Program-made: the position numbers and the translations under genes
Source of the DNA: Methanosarcina flavescens
GTDB taxonomy: Archaea; Halobacteriota; Methanosarcinia; Methanosarcinales; Methanosarcinaceae
Direction: 5' to 3'
Assembly (NCBI RefSeq): GCF_001304615.2
Contig: NZ_CP032683.1
Span: 744,001 to 808,000 of the forward strand
DNA length: 64,000 nucleotides
The notes under the pieces: generated by a model
Database searches by the model: none
Told to the model about the DNA's origin: nothing
The model's input: the letters and a program-made list of their open reading frames with translations, nothing else
Part shown: positions 35,711-43,777 of the stretch, in pieces
How positions within the stretch are numbered: position 1 is the first letter of the stretch
Layout of the letters: each line of letters opens with the position of its first letter

Positions 35711-36703
35711 TTACCTACCAATATGGCAGACAGGCGGCACGGCTCGTACATACTCCGTGCTATCTCTAATCCTTTTGATATGTCTCCAGGTTTTTTCTAT
35801 AGTGTCACTTGATAATCCGGTATTTTTTTCAATCACCTCCATCGGCAACTGGTGCTCCTGAGCGTAAAGCAGCTGATCCAGAATCTGAAGAGGCATACGC
35901 CAGTAAAATTCTTCATCAGTAGTAAAATGGTTCCACGTATCAGCACTTGGAGGACGTTTCAGAATATCTTCGTTGACATTAAGCAGTCTACCCAGGGCAT
36001 AAACCTGAACCTTATAACAGTCAGCAAGAGGTTCAAAATCTGAGCCTCCATCCCCATATTTTACAAACTGGCCAAGAAGCAATTCTGTCTTATTGGTTGT
36101 TCCGCAAACGGCATAGTTCAACTTCTCAGCATACATATACTGAACAAGCATTCGAGATCTCTGCTTGACATTCTGCAGCCCTATTAATTCCAGATAATCA
36201 TTCGCTTTAAGCCTGTACTTTCCAGAAGGTACTCCATCTTTAACAAGCTGTATATAAGGAACATTCAAAAGCCCATGGGTAAGGAAATCAGGAAGAACCA
36301 GTGAAGTCTTATGTATATCAGGGTCGTAATCAGGACAGGTTCTCTTTATAATCTGCTCCTTCTTATCATAGATGTTAAGTGACCTGAGGATAGGGGAGAT
36401 GGACACTTCCTCGTATGGCACTCCAAGGCTCTCGCAGATTTCGGCTCCAAGGATTGCGCTGGAAGGAGAAGATTCGTCTTCAGGAAGGAGAAGACAGTAC
36501 ACATTTTCCTTCCCAAGTTCCTGTACGCAGAGGGTTAGTGCTACGGCAGAGTCTATTCCTCCAGAAACTCCTATGACCACTCCTCTTTTCTTAAAACCAG
36601 TTACTTGCTTTCTAATAAATTTCCTGAGATTTAAAGCTAAATATTCAATATCTCGATTAAGTTCTTCCAGAATCTGGACATTTTTACCTTCTGCTGCCTC
36701 CAT
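35711..36703 (-). CDS. NAD+ synthase family protein (NadE-like)
   Basis: A 330-residue ammonia-dependent NAD synthase-fold enzyme. The PP-loop is VIGVSGGIDSAVAL (about residues 43-56), and GTTNKTELLLGQFVKYGDGG plus PPSADTW (about 198-217 and 250-256) match NadE. It is longer than a typical archaeal NadE of about 250-270 residues. It may make NAD+ from deamido-NAD+, but in this cluster, next to a carrier protein, an adenylating ligase and another PP-loop enzyme, a specialised amidation of a pathway acid is equally likely. No gene symbol is assigned for that reason. Confidence 0.85.
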   Translation of the reverse strand: MEAAEGKNVQILEELNRDIEYLALNLRKFIRKQVTGFKKRGVVIGVSGGIDSAVALTLCVQELGKENVYCLLLPEDESSPSSAILGAEICESLGVPYEEVSISPILRSLNIYDKKEQIIKRTCPDYDPDIHKTSLVLPDFLTHGLLNVPYIQLVKDGVPSGKYRLKANDYLELIGLQNVKQRSRMLVQYMYAEKLNYAVCGTTNKTELLLGQFVKYGDGGSDFEPLADCYKVQVYALGRLLNVNEDILKRPPSADTWNHFTTDEEFYWRMPLQILDQLLYAQEHQLPMEVIEKNTGLSSDTIEKTWRHIKRIRDSTEYVRAVPPVCHIGR

Positions 36704-36782
36704 AGCTTAACCCTCGGAATGAATACCATTTATGTTGAATCTTAGTTATGTACCACTTATGTTGAATCTTAGTTAAAAAGTT

Positions 36783-37799
36783 TTAAAACAGATTTAAATT
36801 GGAATTTAGCTTCTTTGCAGCCTCCATTATCAGGGGTTGAGACAGTTCCTGAGTAATTTTCTCAAACCCTTCTTTCCTGGGCATATCCCCGCTTCGGACA
36901 AGCCCTGCAATATCAAAGGTGTATGGATGGAATCCATATTTTTTCAGGTGGTTGTAACAGGCAAAGGAATTCAAGGTACAGTTAGTTGAGTTGCTGTCAT
37001 TGATTCCAGGGAGTTCCCAACCGATTTCCAGCAGGGTCTCAAGTATTATATCTTCATTATAATCCCATAAGCAGAGAGGGTGCAGGATACTCGGAACGTT
37101 CTCACCGAGATTTGCAAGAACCGCTTTTTTCAGGAGGAACAGTTCATCCTTATCATCGATGCCTATTTTTTGGAGCTGGGTTTCAAACAGGTTTCTTGAC
37201 CACTGGATAAAATTAGCGGATAGAGGGATTATAGGATTAGGAGACTGCCCGGCTGTAAAAGCAAATACAATAAAAGGAGCCTTCTCAGTGATGGCTTTTT
37301 CAATCAGTTTTTGCTTAATGATACTGATGCAAACGTTACAGATATCACTGGCTCGATATTTGGCAAATCTCGGAAAGGCATCATAAGATTCAGCAGCTTT
37401 TCGGAATGTATCCAGCAGAATTTCTTCTTTCATTGTCAACTGGAAATAATCGCAGCCTGTAATCTCGCACATCTTTTTTGCGTTTCTAATTGCACCCTCG
37501 GAAGTAAAACCATTATTGAACTGAACAGCCAGAACTTTCAAAAAGGGGTAATCTTTTTTAAGTTTATAAAGGGTGTATGAGGAGTCTTTGCCCCCAGAAA
37601 GTGCATAAATTATATCGTAGTTTCCTGCCCCCACGTATTGTTCAAAAAGCTTTTCAATTCTTGTAAGGTACTCAGTCCTTTCCTGAGGAGTAAGAGGGGT
37701 ATATGTCTCACAGAAATGGCAGAGACCACTTTCCTTGTTAATCTGTATACCTGGAATATCGGAATCAAGAATACACTTTTTACATATTAGCTTTGACAT
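36783..37799 (-). CDS. PP-loop ATPase, N-acetyl sugar amidotransferase-like
   Basis: A 338-residue protein. Two cysteine pairs at residues 6-9 (CKKC) and 27-30 (CHFC) form an N-terminal zinc ribbon, followed by the PP-loop ALSGGKDSS (66-74), the layout of WbpG/PseA-type amidotransferases that amidate surface sugars. Those enzymes normally use a HisH/HisF-like ammonia source, which is absent here. Substrate unknown. The start overlaps the end of the adenylating ligase gene by 20 bp, so the two are co-translated. Confidence 0.82.
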   Translation of the reverse strand: MSKLICKKCILDSDIPGIQINKESGLCHFCETYTPLTPQERTEYLTRIEKLFEQYVGAGNYDIIYALSGGKDSSYTLYKLKKDYPFLKVLAVQFNNGFTSEGAIRNAKKMCEITGCDYFQLTMKEEILLDTFRKAAESYDAFPRFAKYRASDICNVCISIIKQKLIEKAITEKAPFIVFAFTAGQSPNPIIPLSANFIQWSRNLFETQLQKIGIDDKDELFLLKKAVLANLGENVPSILHPLCLWDYNEDIILETLLEIGWELPGINDSNSTNCTLNSFACYNHLKKYGFHPYTFDIAGLVRSGDMPRKEGFEKITQELSQPLIMEAAKKLNSNLNLF

Positions 37800-39258
37800 G
37801 TTTGTACTCCTCTATAATGGATCGATTGGATATTTTCCCGTTCTCGCTCAAGGGTAGATGATTAATGAATAATATTTCTCTTGGGCACAGGTAACCTGGC
37901 AGGTTTTTCCGGCAGAACGAAAACAGCTTTTCGATTTCTGTTCTTTCTGCAGGTATGACCAGGAGACTGATTGCAGTTCCCATAAGTTCATGGGGCACTG
38001 GTACAACAAAAACCCTGGAGACTTCGGTGTTCTCTTCTATATTTTTCTCAATCTCTCTCGGATTAACACGATGATCACCTATTTTTATAAGGTCGTCTTT
38101 GCGCCCGAGGAGTCGGATATATCCATTGGGCAGTTTCTGTGCGAGGTCGCCGGTATGGAGCCAACCGTTTATAATTCTCTTTTCAGTTGCGATCTCGTCG
38201 TCCAGATAACCCAGCATAATATTATCCCCAGTAGCAACCAGTTCTCCTGTTGTGTTAAGGTCTGCGGGATTGGAATCGGAGTCAAAGACATCCAGTGTAA
38301 CACCCGGAATTGCTTTTCCTATAGTGTCAACAAACTCATCCACGTCTTCTGCTGGCAGGTAGGCAAGTCTAGCAGTTGCTTCAGTCTGGCCGTACATAGG
38401 CAGGATTTCCAGGTCAGGAACTAATTCCTTCATATCTCTCACAGTAGCTTTATCCATTCCTCCACCTGCCGACGCAGCGGTTCTAACCTTTGCAAAAGAT
38501 CGTTTGAATCTATCAGGATATTTGAGAAGTATACGGTAAGTACTGGGCACTCCATAAAATATTGAAACGCCGGATTCTATCAGGTTGAAAACCGGGGCAA
38601 TGAAATTCATATTTCCAACCCGGACTGAGCCTCCAGATGCCAGGTGGGAGTTAATTATGGAATTTCCAAAAGCATGATGAGGAGATATTACAAGCGCTCC
38701 TTTATCACTGGAGGTTATCCGAAGTACCTTTATTATTGATTCTGCATTTGCTGTCAGATTCCTGTCACTTAACATGACCCCTTTTGGAGTACCTGTTGTG
38801 CCTGAGGTATAAAGAACCAGACGCAGTTCAGGATTGTTCCTTTCAGTTTCGATCTTCCTACGCAGGATTTTTACGGAAGTATTGCCGGAAATAACTATTA
38901 CAGTTCCAAAACGCTCAAAAAATCCTTCTCCAAATCTTGAGTACTGCGTATCGGTTGTGATGATATTGCTGATGTGGGCTGTGTCAAGGATCTTCTCAAG
39001 ACTGAACCTGGGAAATTCTATTGGCAGAGGAATGGCGATGTTAGCTGATCGGTATACTGCCATGAGTATCTTTATATACTGCATGCCTGACTCTGCCAGT
39101 ATTGCAAACCGGCAGTGATCAAAATCTATCAAATGGGAAGCAATGGCATTTATATCATTGTCAAGGCAGCTATAGGAAATGGAATTTGTGCCCTCTTCCA
39201 GAGCAATACTTTGAGGGGTTTTTCTGGCGTACTCGGTAATATACGCATCAATCCGCAT
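37780..39258 (-). CDS. AMP-forming acyl/amino-acid ligase (adenylation enzyme)
   Basis: A 492-residue ANL-superfamily enzyme that activates a carboxylic acid as acyl-AMP. Core motifs are all seen: LVLYTSGTTGTPKGVML (about residues 147-163), YGQTEAT (about 300), GWLHTGDLA and GRKDDLIKIGDHRVNPREIE (about 405-440), and the C-terminal lysine in LSENGKISNR. With a carrier protein gene 6 bp upstream, it probably loads the acid onto the carrier's phosphopantetheine arm, like a stand-alone NRPS adenylation domain or DltA. Substrate not readable by eye. Confidence 0.9.
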   Translation of the reverse strand: MRIDAYITEYARKTPQSIALEEGTNSISYSCLDNDINAIASHLIDFDHCRFAILAESGMQYIKILMAVYRSANIAIPLPIEFPRFSLEKILDTAHISNIITTDTQYSRFGEGFFERFGTVIVISGNTSVKILRRKIETERNNPELRLVLYTSGTTGTPKGVMLSDRNLTANAESIIKVLRITSSDKGALVISPHHAFGNSIINSHLASGGSVRVGNMNFIAPVFNLIESGVSIFYGVPSTYRILLKYPDRFKRSFAKVRTAASAGGGMDKATVRDMKELVPDLEILPMYGQTEATARLAYLPAEDVDEFVDTIGKAIPGVTLDVFDSDSNPADLNTTGELVATGDNIMLGYLDDEIATEKRIINGWLHTGDLAQKLPNGYIRLLGRKDDLIKIGDHRVNPREIEKNIEENTEVSRVFVVPVPHELMGTAISLLVIPAERTEIEKLFSFCRKNLPGYLCPREILFINHLPLSENGKISNRSIIEEYKHVKANM

Positions 39259-39264
39259 ACTGTT

Positions 39265-39510
39265 TCACTTCGACAGCTTAATTATCATATTGGTAATACC
39301 CTTAAGAGAATCAAAATTTTCCGGGGTGAGCATGTCCTCAGGAATATCAATAGAATATTTCTCACAGATATAATCCATAAGTTCAAGCAAACCAATTGAA
39401 TCTATTATGCCATTTTGAGTGAGAGAATCATTATCATTCAGGAGAGTGTTATTGTCCATAAAAGAATTAGCCTTCAAATAATCGACAATATCATTCTTAA
39501 TTTGTTCCAT
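39265..39510 (-). CDS. acyl/peptidyl carrier protein
   Basis: An 81-residue carrier protein. The phosphopantetheine attachment serine is in IIDSIGLLELMDYI (Ser38), within a four-helix acidic protein of the normal length. Dedicated carrier proteins are uncommon in archaea, which do not need one for lipid synthesis. It starts the operon that continues with the adenylating ligase 6 bp downstream; a modifying transferase gene (PPTase) lies 350 bp upstream. ATG 39510 follows GGGGAT. Confidence 0.9.
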   Translation of the reverse strand: MEQIKNDIVDYLKANSFMDNNTLLNDNDSLTQNGIIDSIGLLELMDYICEKYSIDIPEDMLTPENFDSLKGITNMIIKLSK

Positions 39511-39859
39511 GTTTGAGTATCCCCTTTGTTTTCATATAGCAGACCGCCAATTATTAATAATACTCAACTGCGTCCACAATAACGTGAATTCCCACTGGTA
39601 ATTACGTAACACAACTATATAAATAATGTGGACCACTTCATGTTGACAGAAAAGCCCTTTAGAAGCTGAAATTTGAGCAAAATTAATTTAGCACAACCGG
39701 CTACGCCAGAATGATAAAGTTCAGCCTCCTCGCTAAAAATAGTACAACCAGCTTACTCACCAGTATAATCCATAAATTTATGTGTATAGGGATGAGGTCG
39801 AAAATGATAGTACAGGATGCAGGACTTTAAGCCCTGGTTTTTATATAAAATACTTAGAC
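39511..39859. promoter_or_regulatory. promoter region of the carrier-protein operon
   Basis: A 349-bp gap between the PPTase and carrier-protein genes, both on the minus strand. Read on the minus strand, ATTTATATAGTT near 39614-39625 looks like a TATA box about 105 bp before the carrier start. It is bracketed by a 7-bp inverted repeat, GTCCACA at 39572-39578 and TGTGGAC at 39627-39633, which could be an operator. Confidence 0.45.
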
Positions 39860-40549
39860 TCAGTTAAAGTCGATTCTATGAAGGCAATTTATATCGATAA
39901 TATGCGATTTTGAGTTGGTTATAACAGATAATATATATTTTTCATTTAAAATAAAAGTCCGATAGTTGACACTGCTGAGATCCAGTTTTTTATTGAAAAT
40001 AAGATGCATTTTATTATTTGAAAACTTGGAATAAGCTTCTTTCAAAGTCCATATTTTTAAAAGATCGGTATCACTTATTGTCTCGTCCGTAGATAAGAGT
40101 TTCATGCTCAGATTTTTCAAATTACTTTTAAGAGCCAATCTTTTCTCAAGCTCAATGTCAATGCCGACCTCGACTTTTGAGATAGCAAGGGCTACAACAC
40201 TTTCGGTGTATGAGATACAAATGTACGGCTCACTGTTATTAAGGATGCAAACTCTTCCATCCCCGTCTTTATATGTAGATATTCCTGAAGCAGAACTTTC
40301 ACCAGTAACATTGCATAGAATTCGTTTTAAAACTGTTCTGGAGATAATGTACCTTCTCTTAAAATGACTAGTCTTTAATCTCGCAAGGGATTCCAATTCT
40401 ATACTGCTGAGATAACCTGTATTGAGGGTGTCATAATCATTCAGGTCAACAAGAAAAATAAGAACATCGCTATGTTGCCACAGGTGAGGAATTTCATCGA
40501 GGGAAACGAGGGATGGTGACATTAAATTCTCATTGAACATACAGTCCAC
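39860..40549 (-). CDS. 4'-phosphopantetheinyl transferase (Sfp type)
   Basis: A 229-residue Sfp-type transferase. The magnesium-binding VGIDIELEK (about residues 128-136) and KIWTLKEAYSKF (about 165-176) are the two signature motifs. It moves the 4'-phosphopantetheine arm from coenzyme A to the serine of a carrier protein, almost certainly the one encoded next at 39265-39510. It could be transcribed separately, as a 349-bp gap with promoter-like DNA follows. Confidence 0.9.
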   Translation of the reverse strand: MDCMFNENLMSPSLVSLDEIPHLWQHSDVLIFLVDLNDYDTLNTGYLSSIELESLARLKTSHFKRRYIISRTVLKRILCNVTGESSASGISTYKDGDGRVCILNNSEPYICISYTESVVALAISKVEVGIDIELEKRLALKSNLKNLSMKLLSTDETISDTDLLKIWTLKEAYSKFSNNKMHLIFNKKLDLSSVNYRTFILNEKYILSVITNSKSHIIDINCLHRIDFN

Positions 40550-41018
40550 CTGTATCCTTATAGTATAGAATATTGTTTCATATCCTATTTACTGGGAGTT
40601 TGCTGAGCAGGGGCGTGGGGATCGAAAATTATGTTCTTTACACTCAGATTTTAGTGTAAAAATCATATAGACAATTTTTACTTCTTCAACATACTTTACA
40701 ATTCTCACCCTTTCTTAAACATTGAGATAGAGAAATTTAAATCTGAAAAAAATGTTGATTATTTACCGCCGCCAGCAGCATGTTGAAATTCTTATGTTGA
40801 TATTAAATTTATACTTCATATAAATAATTGAAAAAAGCAATACTAAAATATATAAACGATAAGGATATAGGGTATTCGTTTCTTAGCGCCCCTACTCGGA
40901 GGTCGCACATTTTTTATAAGTAAAAGAACAGTGAGTAATATAATGCAAAATCAATATAACTCAATCTTAACTGAGGTGTCAGAAACTGCAAACTGCGGAA
41001 GAAAGGGTAAGAGCGAGA
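40550..41018. other. divergent intergenic region
   Basis: AT-rich DNA between the PPTase gene and the DUF2551 gene. An ATG at 40943 opens a 34-codon frame that appears to be the displaced N-terminus of the DUF2551 protein (see that entry). Nothing else is recognised. Confidence 0.45.
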
Positions 41019-41288
41019 TTGATAAAGTATCTCGGCAGGGATGAAAGCGGGATACGCAAGGTTGTGCTCAATCTCTTCCTAACCGGAGACAAGTTCACCA
41101 CCGGTGAAGTTTACGATTACCTGGATAAAGGGAATTTTGAGGTAAGCTACCGAGGAGTCTCGGCTATGGTCGGGCTTATGAACACAAGGCTCGGGATCCT
41201 GAGCATAAATGTCTCCGGAGATCACAACGTATATTCCCTTAAAGAAAACTACAAAAACATTGTCGGCTCTGTGCTTGAAAACTACTGA
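41019..41288 (+). CDS. DUF2551-like protein, possibly frameshifted at the N-terminus
   Basis: An 89-codon frame with winged-helix-like content (LFLTGDKFTTGEVYDYL, SYRGVSAMVGLMNTRLGIL), resembling archaeal DUF2551 proteins. The frame opens at a TTG, but upstream codons in the same frame read AEERVRAR, as expected for the family, without any start codon. The only ATG (40943) lies in another frame and ends soon after. A single-base shift near 40995-41015 would join MQNQYNSILTEVSETAN to the body. Either the gene is damaged, decoded by frameshifting, or starts internally at TTG. Confidence 0.65.
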   Translation: MIKYLGRDESGIRKVVLNLFLTGDKFTTGEVYDYLDKGNFEVSYRGVSAMVGLMNTRLGILSINVSGDHNVYSLKENYKNIVGSVLENY

Positions 41289-41454
41289 GCCGCTTTTATT
41301 GTTACCTGTTTTTGGGTGAGAATTTTCGAATTACCTACCTGTTCTGCTAAAACAGTGAAAAATATATGGACTGACAGCAGGTTTTCGATCTTGCTTCAGG
41401 ATATTTAATCTGAAGTAAAAACTGAGAGATTAGAAATCTGGAGGCTTCCAGAAT

Positions 41455-41700
41455 TTATTTCAATGTGACCAGTTGTGCATAAGTCCCCTCAGGAGTAACT
41501 GCATACTCTCCGACTCTGTTTCTGGATAAGTATGTCTGGAATATATTACTGACTGTCTGGGCATCTGTCAGAATTATATCATCATACGTATCGTTAAGTT
41601 TTACACACATGCTGATCTCAGATTCAGTCCAGATCAGTTTTTGATTGAAACTTTTCCCATAAATGGGAGAATCCATATTTGCCATAGAATTAGTTATCAT
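41455..41700 (-). CDS. hypothetical exported protein fragment
   Basis: An 81-codon frame. The in-frame codons just upstream (to 41781) encode FRKAAFVSVLLIIFSFF, which together with the annotated start forms a full signal-peptide-like helix, but that upstream part has no ATG, GTG or TTG. An ATG in the neighbouring frame near 41782 leads into it if one base is shifted. So this may be a gene inactivated near its start. The mature part (SPIYGKSFNQKLIWTESEI) is not recognised. Confidence 0.35.
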   Translation of the reverse strand: MITNSMANMDSPIYGKSFNQKLIWTESEISMCVKLNDTYDDIILTDAQTVSNIFQTYLSRNRVGEYAVTPEGTYAQLVTLK

Positions 41701-42127
41701 AAAGAATGAAAATATTATAAGTAGAACGGAGACAAAAGCAGCTTTACGAAATTTATCAAGGATGAAATCGAGGTGTGAACATTACACTAATTAACCCCGT
41801 TACCCAACTAACAGATAGATTCTGAGTAATAAACTTTTTTCATATTTTATAGAGGATAAAAGAGTATTTCTCCTTGCCAAGGTTCACTCTGGTAGTCATT
41901 TTAGAGGATTTTCAAGAAAGAATTAAGTAGAGGCTCATTAAATTTGATTAAATTGTCTAAGACTGCATATGGAACTACATACATTTACGACAAAGAGGTT
42001 CTTAAGCAAAAGAAATATTAATATCTTGAGTAAGAGAAGGTAATTAGGTTCCATTGGAGAGAAGTTTACGAGGGTACTTCTCATATCCGTATATTAAGGA
42101 GGAAAGCGTATAAAAAGTTTAAAAGAA
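41701..42127. other. intergenic region before the prenyl synthase gene
   Basis: Besides the signal-peptide-like leader of the minus-strand frame, no feature is recognised. GGAGG near 42100 is a possible ribosome site for a slightly earlier start of the next gene. Confidence 0.35.
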
Positions 42128-43066
42128 ATGTCCTGGAACAGAGGAATCTTGCGAGCGGGACTTCGTCTTTTGAGAGACCGCATCTTCAGTATATTTTATC
42201 GTGAATATGAGAAAAGACTCGAGATAGACATTCTGAACTCAGAAATTCCACATCATGTAGCCGTGATTATGGATGGAAACCGGAGGTATGCGGGACAGCT
42301 GGGAAAGACCCGGAGTTACGGGCATGTAATGGGGGCAGAAGTTACTGAAAAGGTGATTGAGTGGTGCTATGGGATAGGAATAAAGCAGCTTACTCTTTAC
42401 GCCTTCTCTACGGAAAATTTTCAACGCTCAGAAGAGGAAGTTGACGGTCTCTTCAACCTTATCAATGAAAAGTTCCTGAAAATCTACTCTGACCCAAGAA
42501 CACATGAGAAAGAGATGCAGGTCCGCGTCATAGGAGACAGGTCAAAACTACCTGCTTTTCTTAATGAGTCGATTGAAAAAACAGAAAAAGCTACGGAGAA
42601 TTACAGGAAATTTCACCTTAACGTTGCTATTGCCTACGGAGGCAGGCAGGATATAATTCAAGCAGTCCGTGATATTGCAGGTTGTATTTCCAATGGGAAA
42701 CTCTCCCTTGAGGAGGTAGATGAGAATCTTATTTCAAAACATCTTTACCCAGCCCAGGGAGTTTCTGTTCCGAACGTTGACCTTATTATCCGAACTGGAG
42801 GAGACGAAAGGATTTCAAATTTTCTTCCCTGGCAGGCTAATGGGAGTGAATGTGCCGCTTATTTCTGTGCCCCTTTCTGGCCGGAATTTCGAAAAATCGA
42901 TCTTCTGCGCTCTATTCGGATATATCAGGCCAGAAAAGCTGAAAGAAAACAGGAACAATCATGCAGGGCCTTAAAAGTTGTAAATTTTCTGAAAATTGGA
43001 AACTGTGGGGAAAAATTTGAAGGTATAGGGCAGCTCCAATCAGTAAAAAGGCAGGGGATTTCCTGA
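42128..43066 (+). CDS. uppS: cis-prenyl diphosphate synthase (UppS-like)
   Basis: A 312-residue cis-prenyltransferase. The signature [17 protein letters not shown] (about residues 38-54), with the metal-binding Asp, is followed by [22 protein letters not shown] and the late [15 protein letters not shown]. It builds the long polyprenyl diphosphate that becomes the dolichyl-type lipid carrier for surface glycans. The C-terminal 40 residues extend past the usual end and are basic. It stands alone but could serve the glycosyltransferases found elsewhere in the window. Confidence 0.93.
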   Translation: MSWNRGILRAGLRLLRDRIFSIFYREYEKRLEIDILNSEIPHHVAVIMDGNRRYAGQLGKTRSYGHVMGAEVTEKVIEWCYGIGIKQLTLYAFSTENFQRSEEEVDGLFNLINEKFLKIYSDPRTHEKEMQVRVIGDRSKLPAFLNESIEKTEKATENYRKFHLNVAIAYGGRQDIIQAVRDIAGCISNGKLSLEEVDENLISKHLYPAQGVSVPNVDLIIRTGGDERISNFLPWQANGSECAAYFCAPFWPEFRKIDLLRSIRIYQARKAERKQEQSCRALKVVNFLKIGNCGEKFEGIGQLQSVKRQGIS

Positions 43067-43453
43067 AATATTCTACAAATTATAATTTTATTGCAAACAA
43101 TCTGAAATAATGTTATTACAATTAAATAAATTATTTTCTAGAACTTGAATGCGGAAACTTCAAAATAAAAAGAATGGCATATTTGAGAAGTTTTCTGTCT
43201 ATATTACTTTTAAAGTGACTTCCCAGACTTTTTAAGATATTATAAGAAAAATCTCCCTGAATACCGATATATTGATATTCAGGAGATGAGTATTTAAGGT
43301 GGGGAAATTTGGCTACATCTAATTTTTCAGATTACAGGCTTGCAAAAAGCTTGGGGAAGAATATCATTATATCGAGGATAGACTAATTCATTCCAGAACC
43401 GGATTTCGTTTAGAATGGTATCTGGAGATAGATTAGAAACCTGGGGAGTTAGA
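43067..43453. other. intergenic region, nothing recognised
   Basis: AT-rich DNA between uppS and the rhodanese-like ORF. A promoter is expected; no gene or clear repeat is seen. Confidence 0.35.
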
Positions 43454-43777
43454 ATGGATACTGTTAGCAAGTTAAATTCGCGTCCCTTAAAAATCTACTT
43501 TCAGAGGGATGGGGAATCAAAAGGTATAACACCTGTAATTACGGCTCATGATAATTTTCAGTATAATTTAAAATTACTGGAAACTGAAAGCGTGGGAGAC
43601 AAAGAAATTGTGGTTACATGCCCTTCAGGCGTGCAGGCAATGATAGCTGCCAGAATACTGACCAGGGAAGGTGCAGGGAAAACCAAAATTCCTAACGACA
43701 GAAAGCTCACTGGCGGGAAGAAGAAACCTGAGAAAAGCCGGAGGGATTTTACTGGGAAAAGAATACAGAAAACCTAA
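43454..43777 (+). CDS. small rhodanese-like ORF
   Basis: A 107-codon frame from ATG 43454, which follows GGGGAG at good distance. The segment [19 protein letters not shown] (about residues 56-74) looks like the catalytic loop and helix of a rhodanese domain, with Cys61 as the possible sulfur carrier. The rest after about residue 80 is basic and not recognised. The 3' third overlaps the following YyaL-type gene in another frame, and its stop is exactly where the conserved part of that protein starts. It may be a truncated sulfurtransferase. Confidence 0.45.
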   Translation: MDTVSKLNSRPLKIYFQRDGESKGITPVITAHDNFQYNLKLLETESVGDKEIVVTCPSGVQAMIAARILTREGAGKTKIPNDRKLTGGKKKPEKSRRDFTGKRIQKT

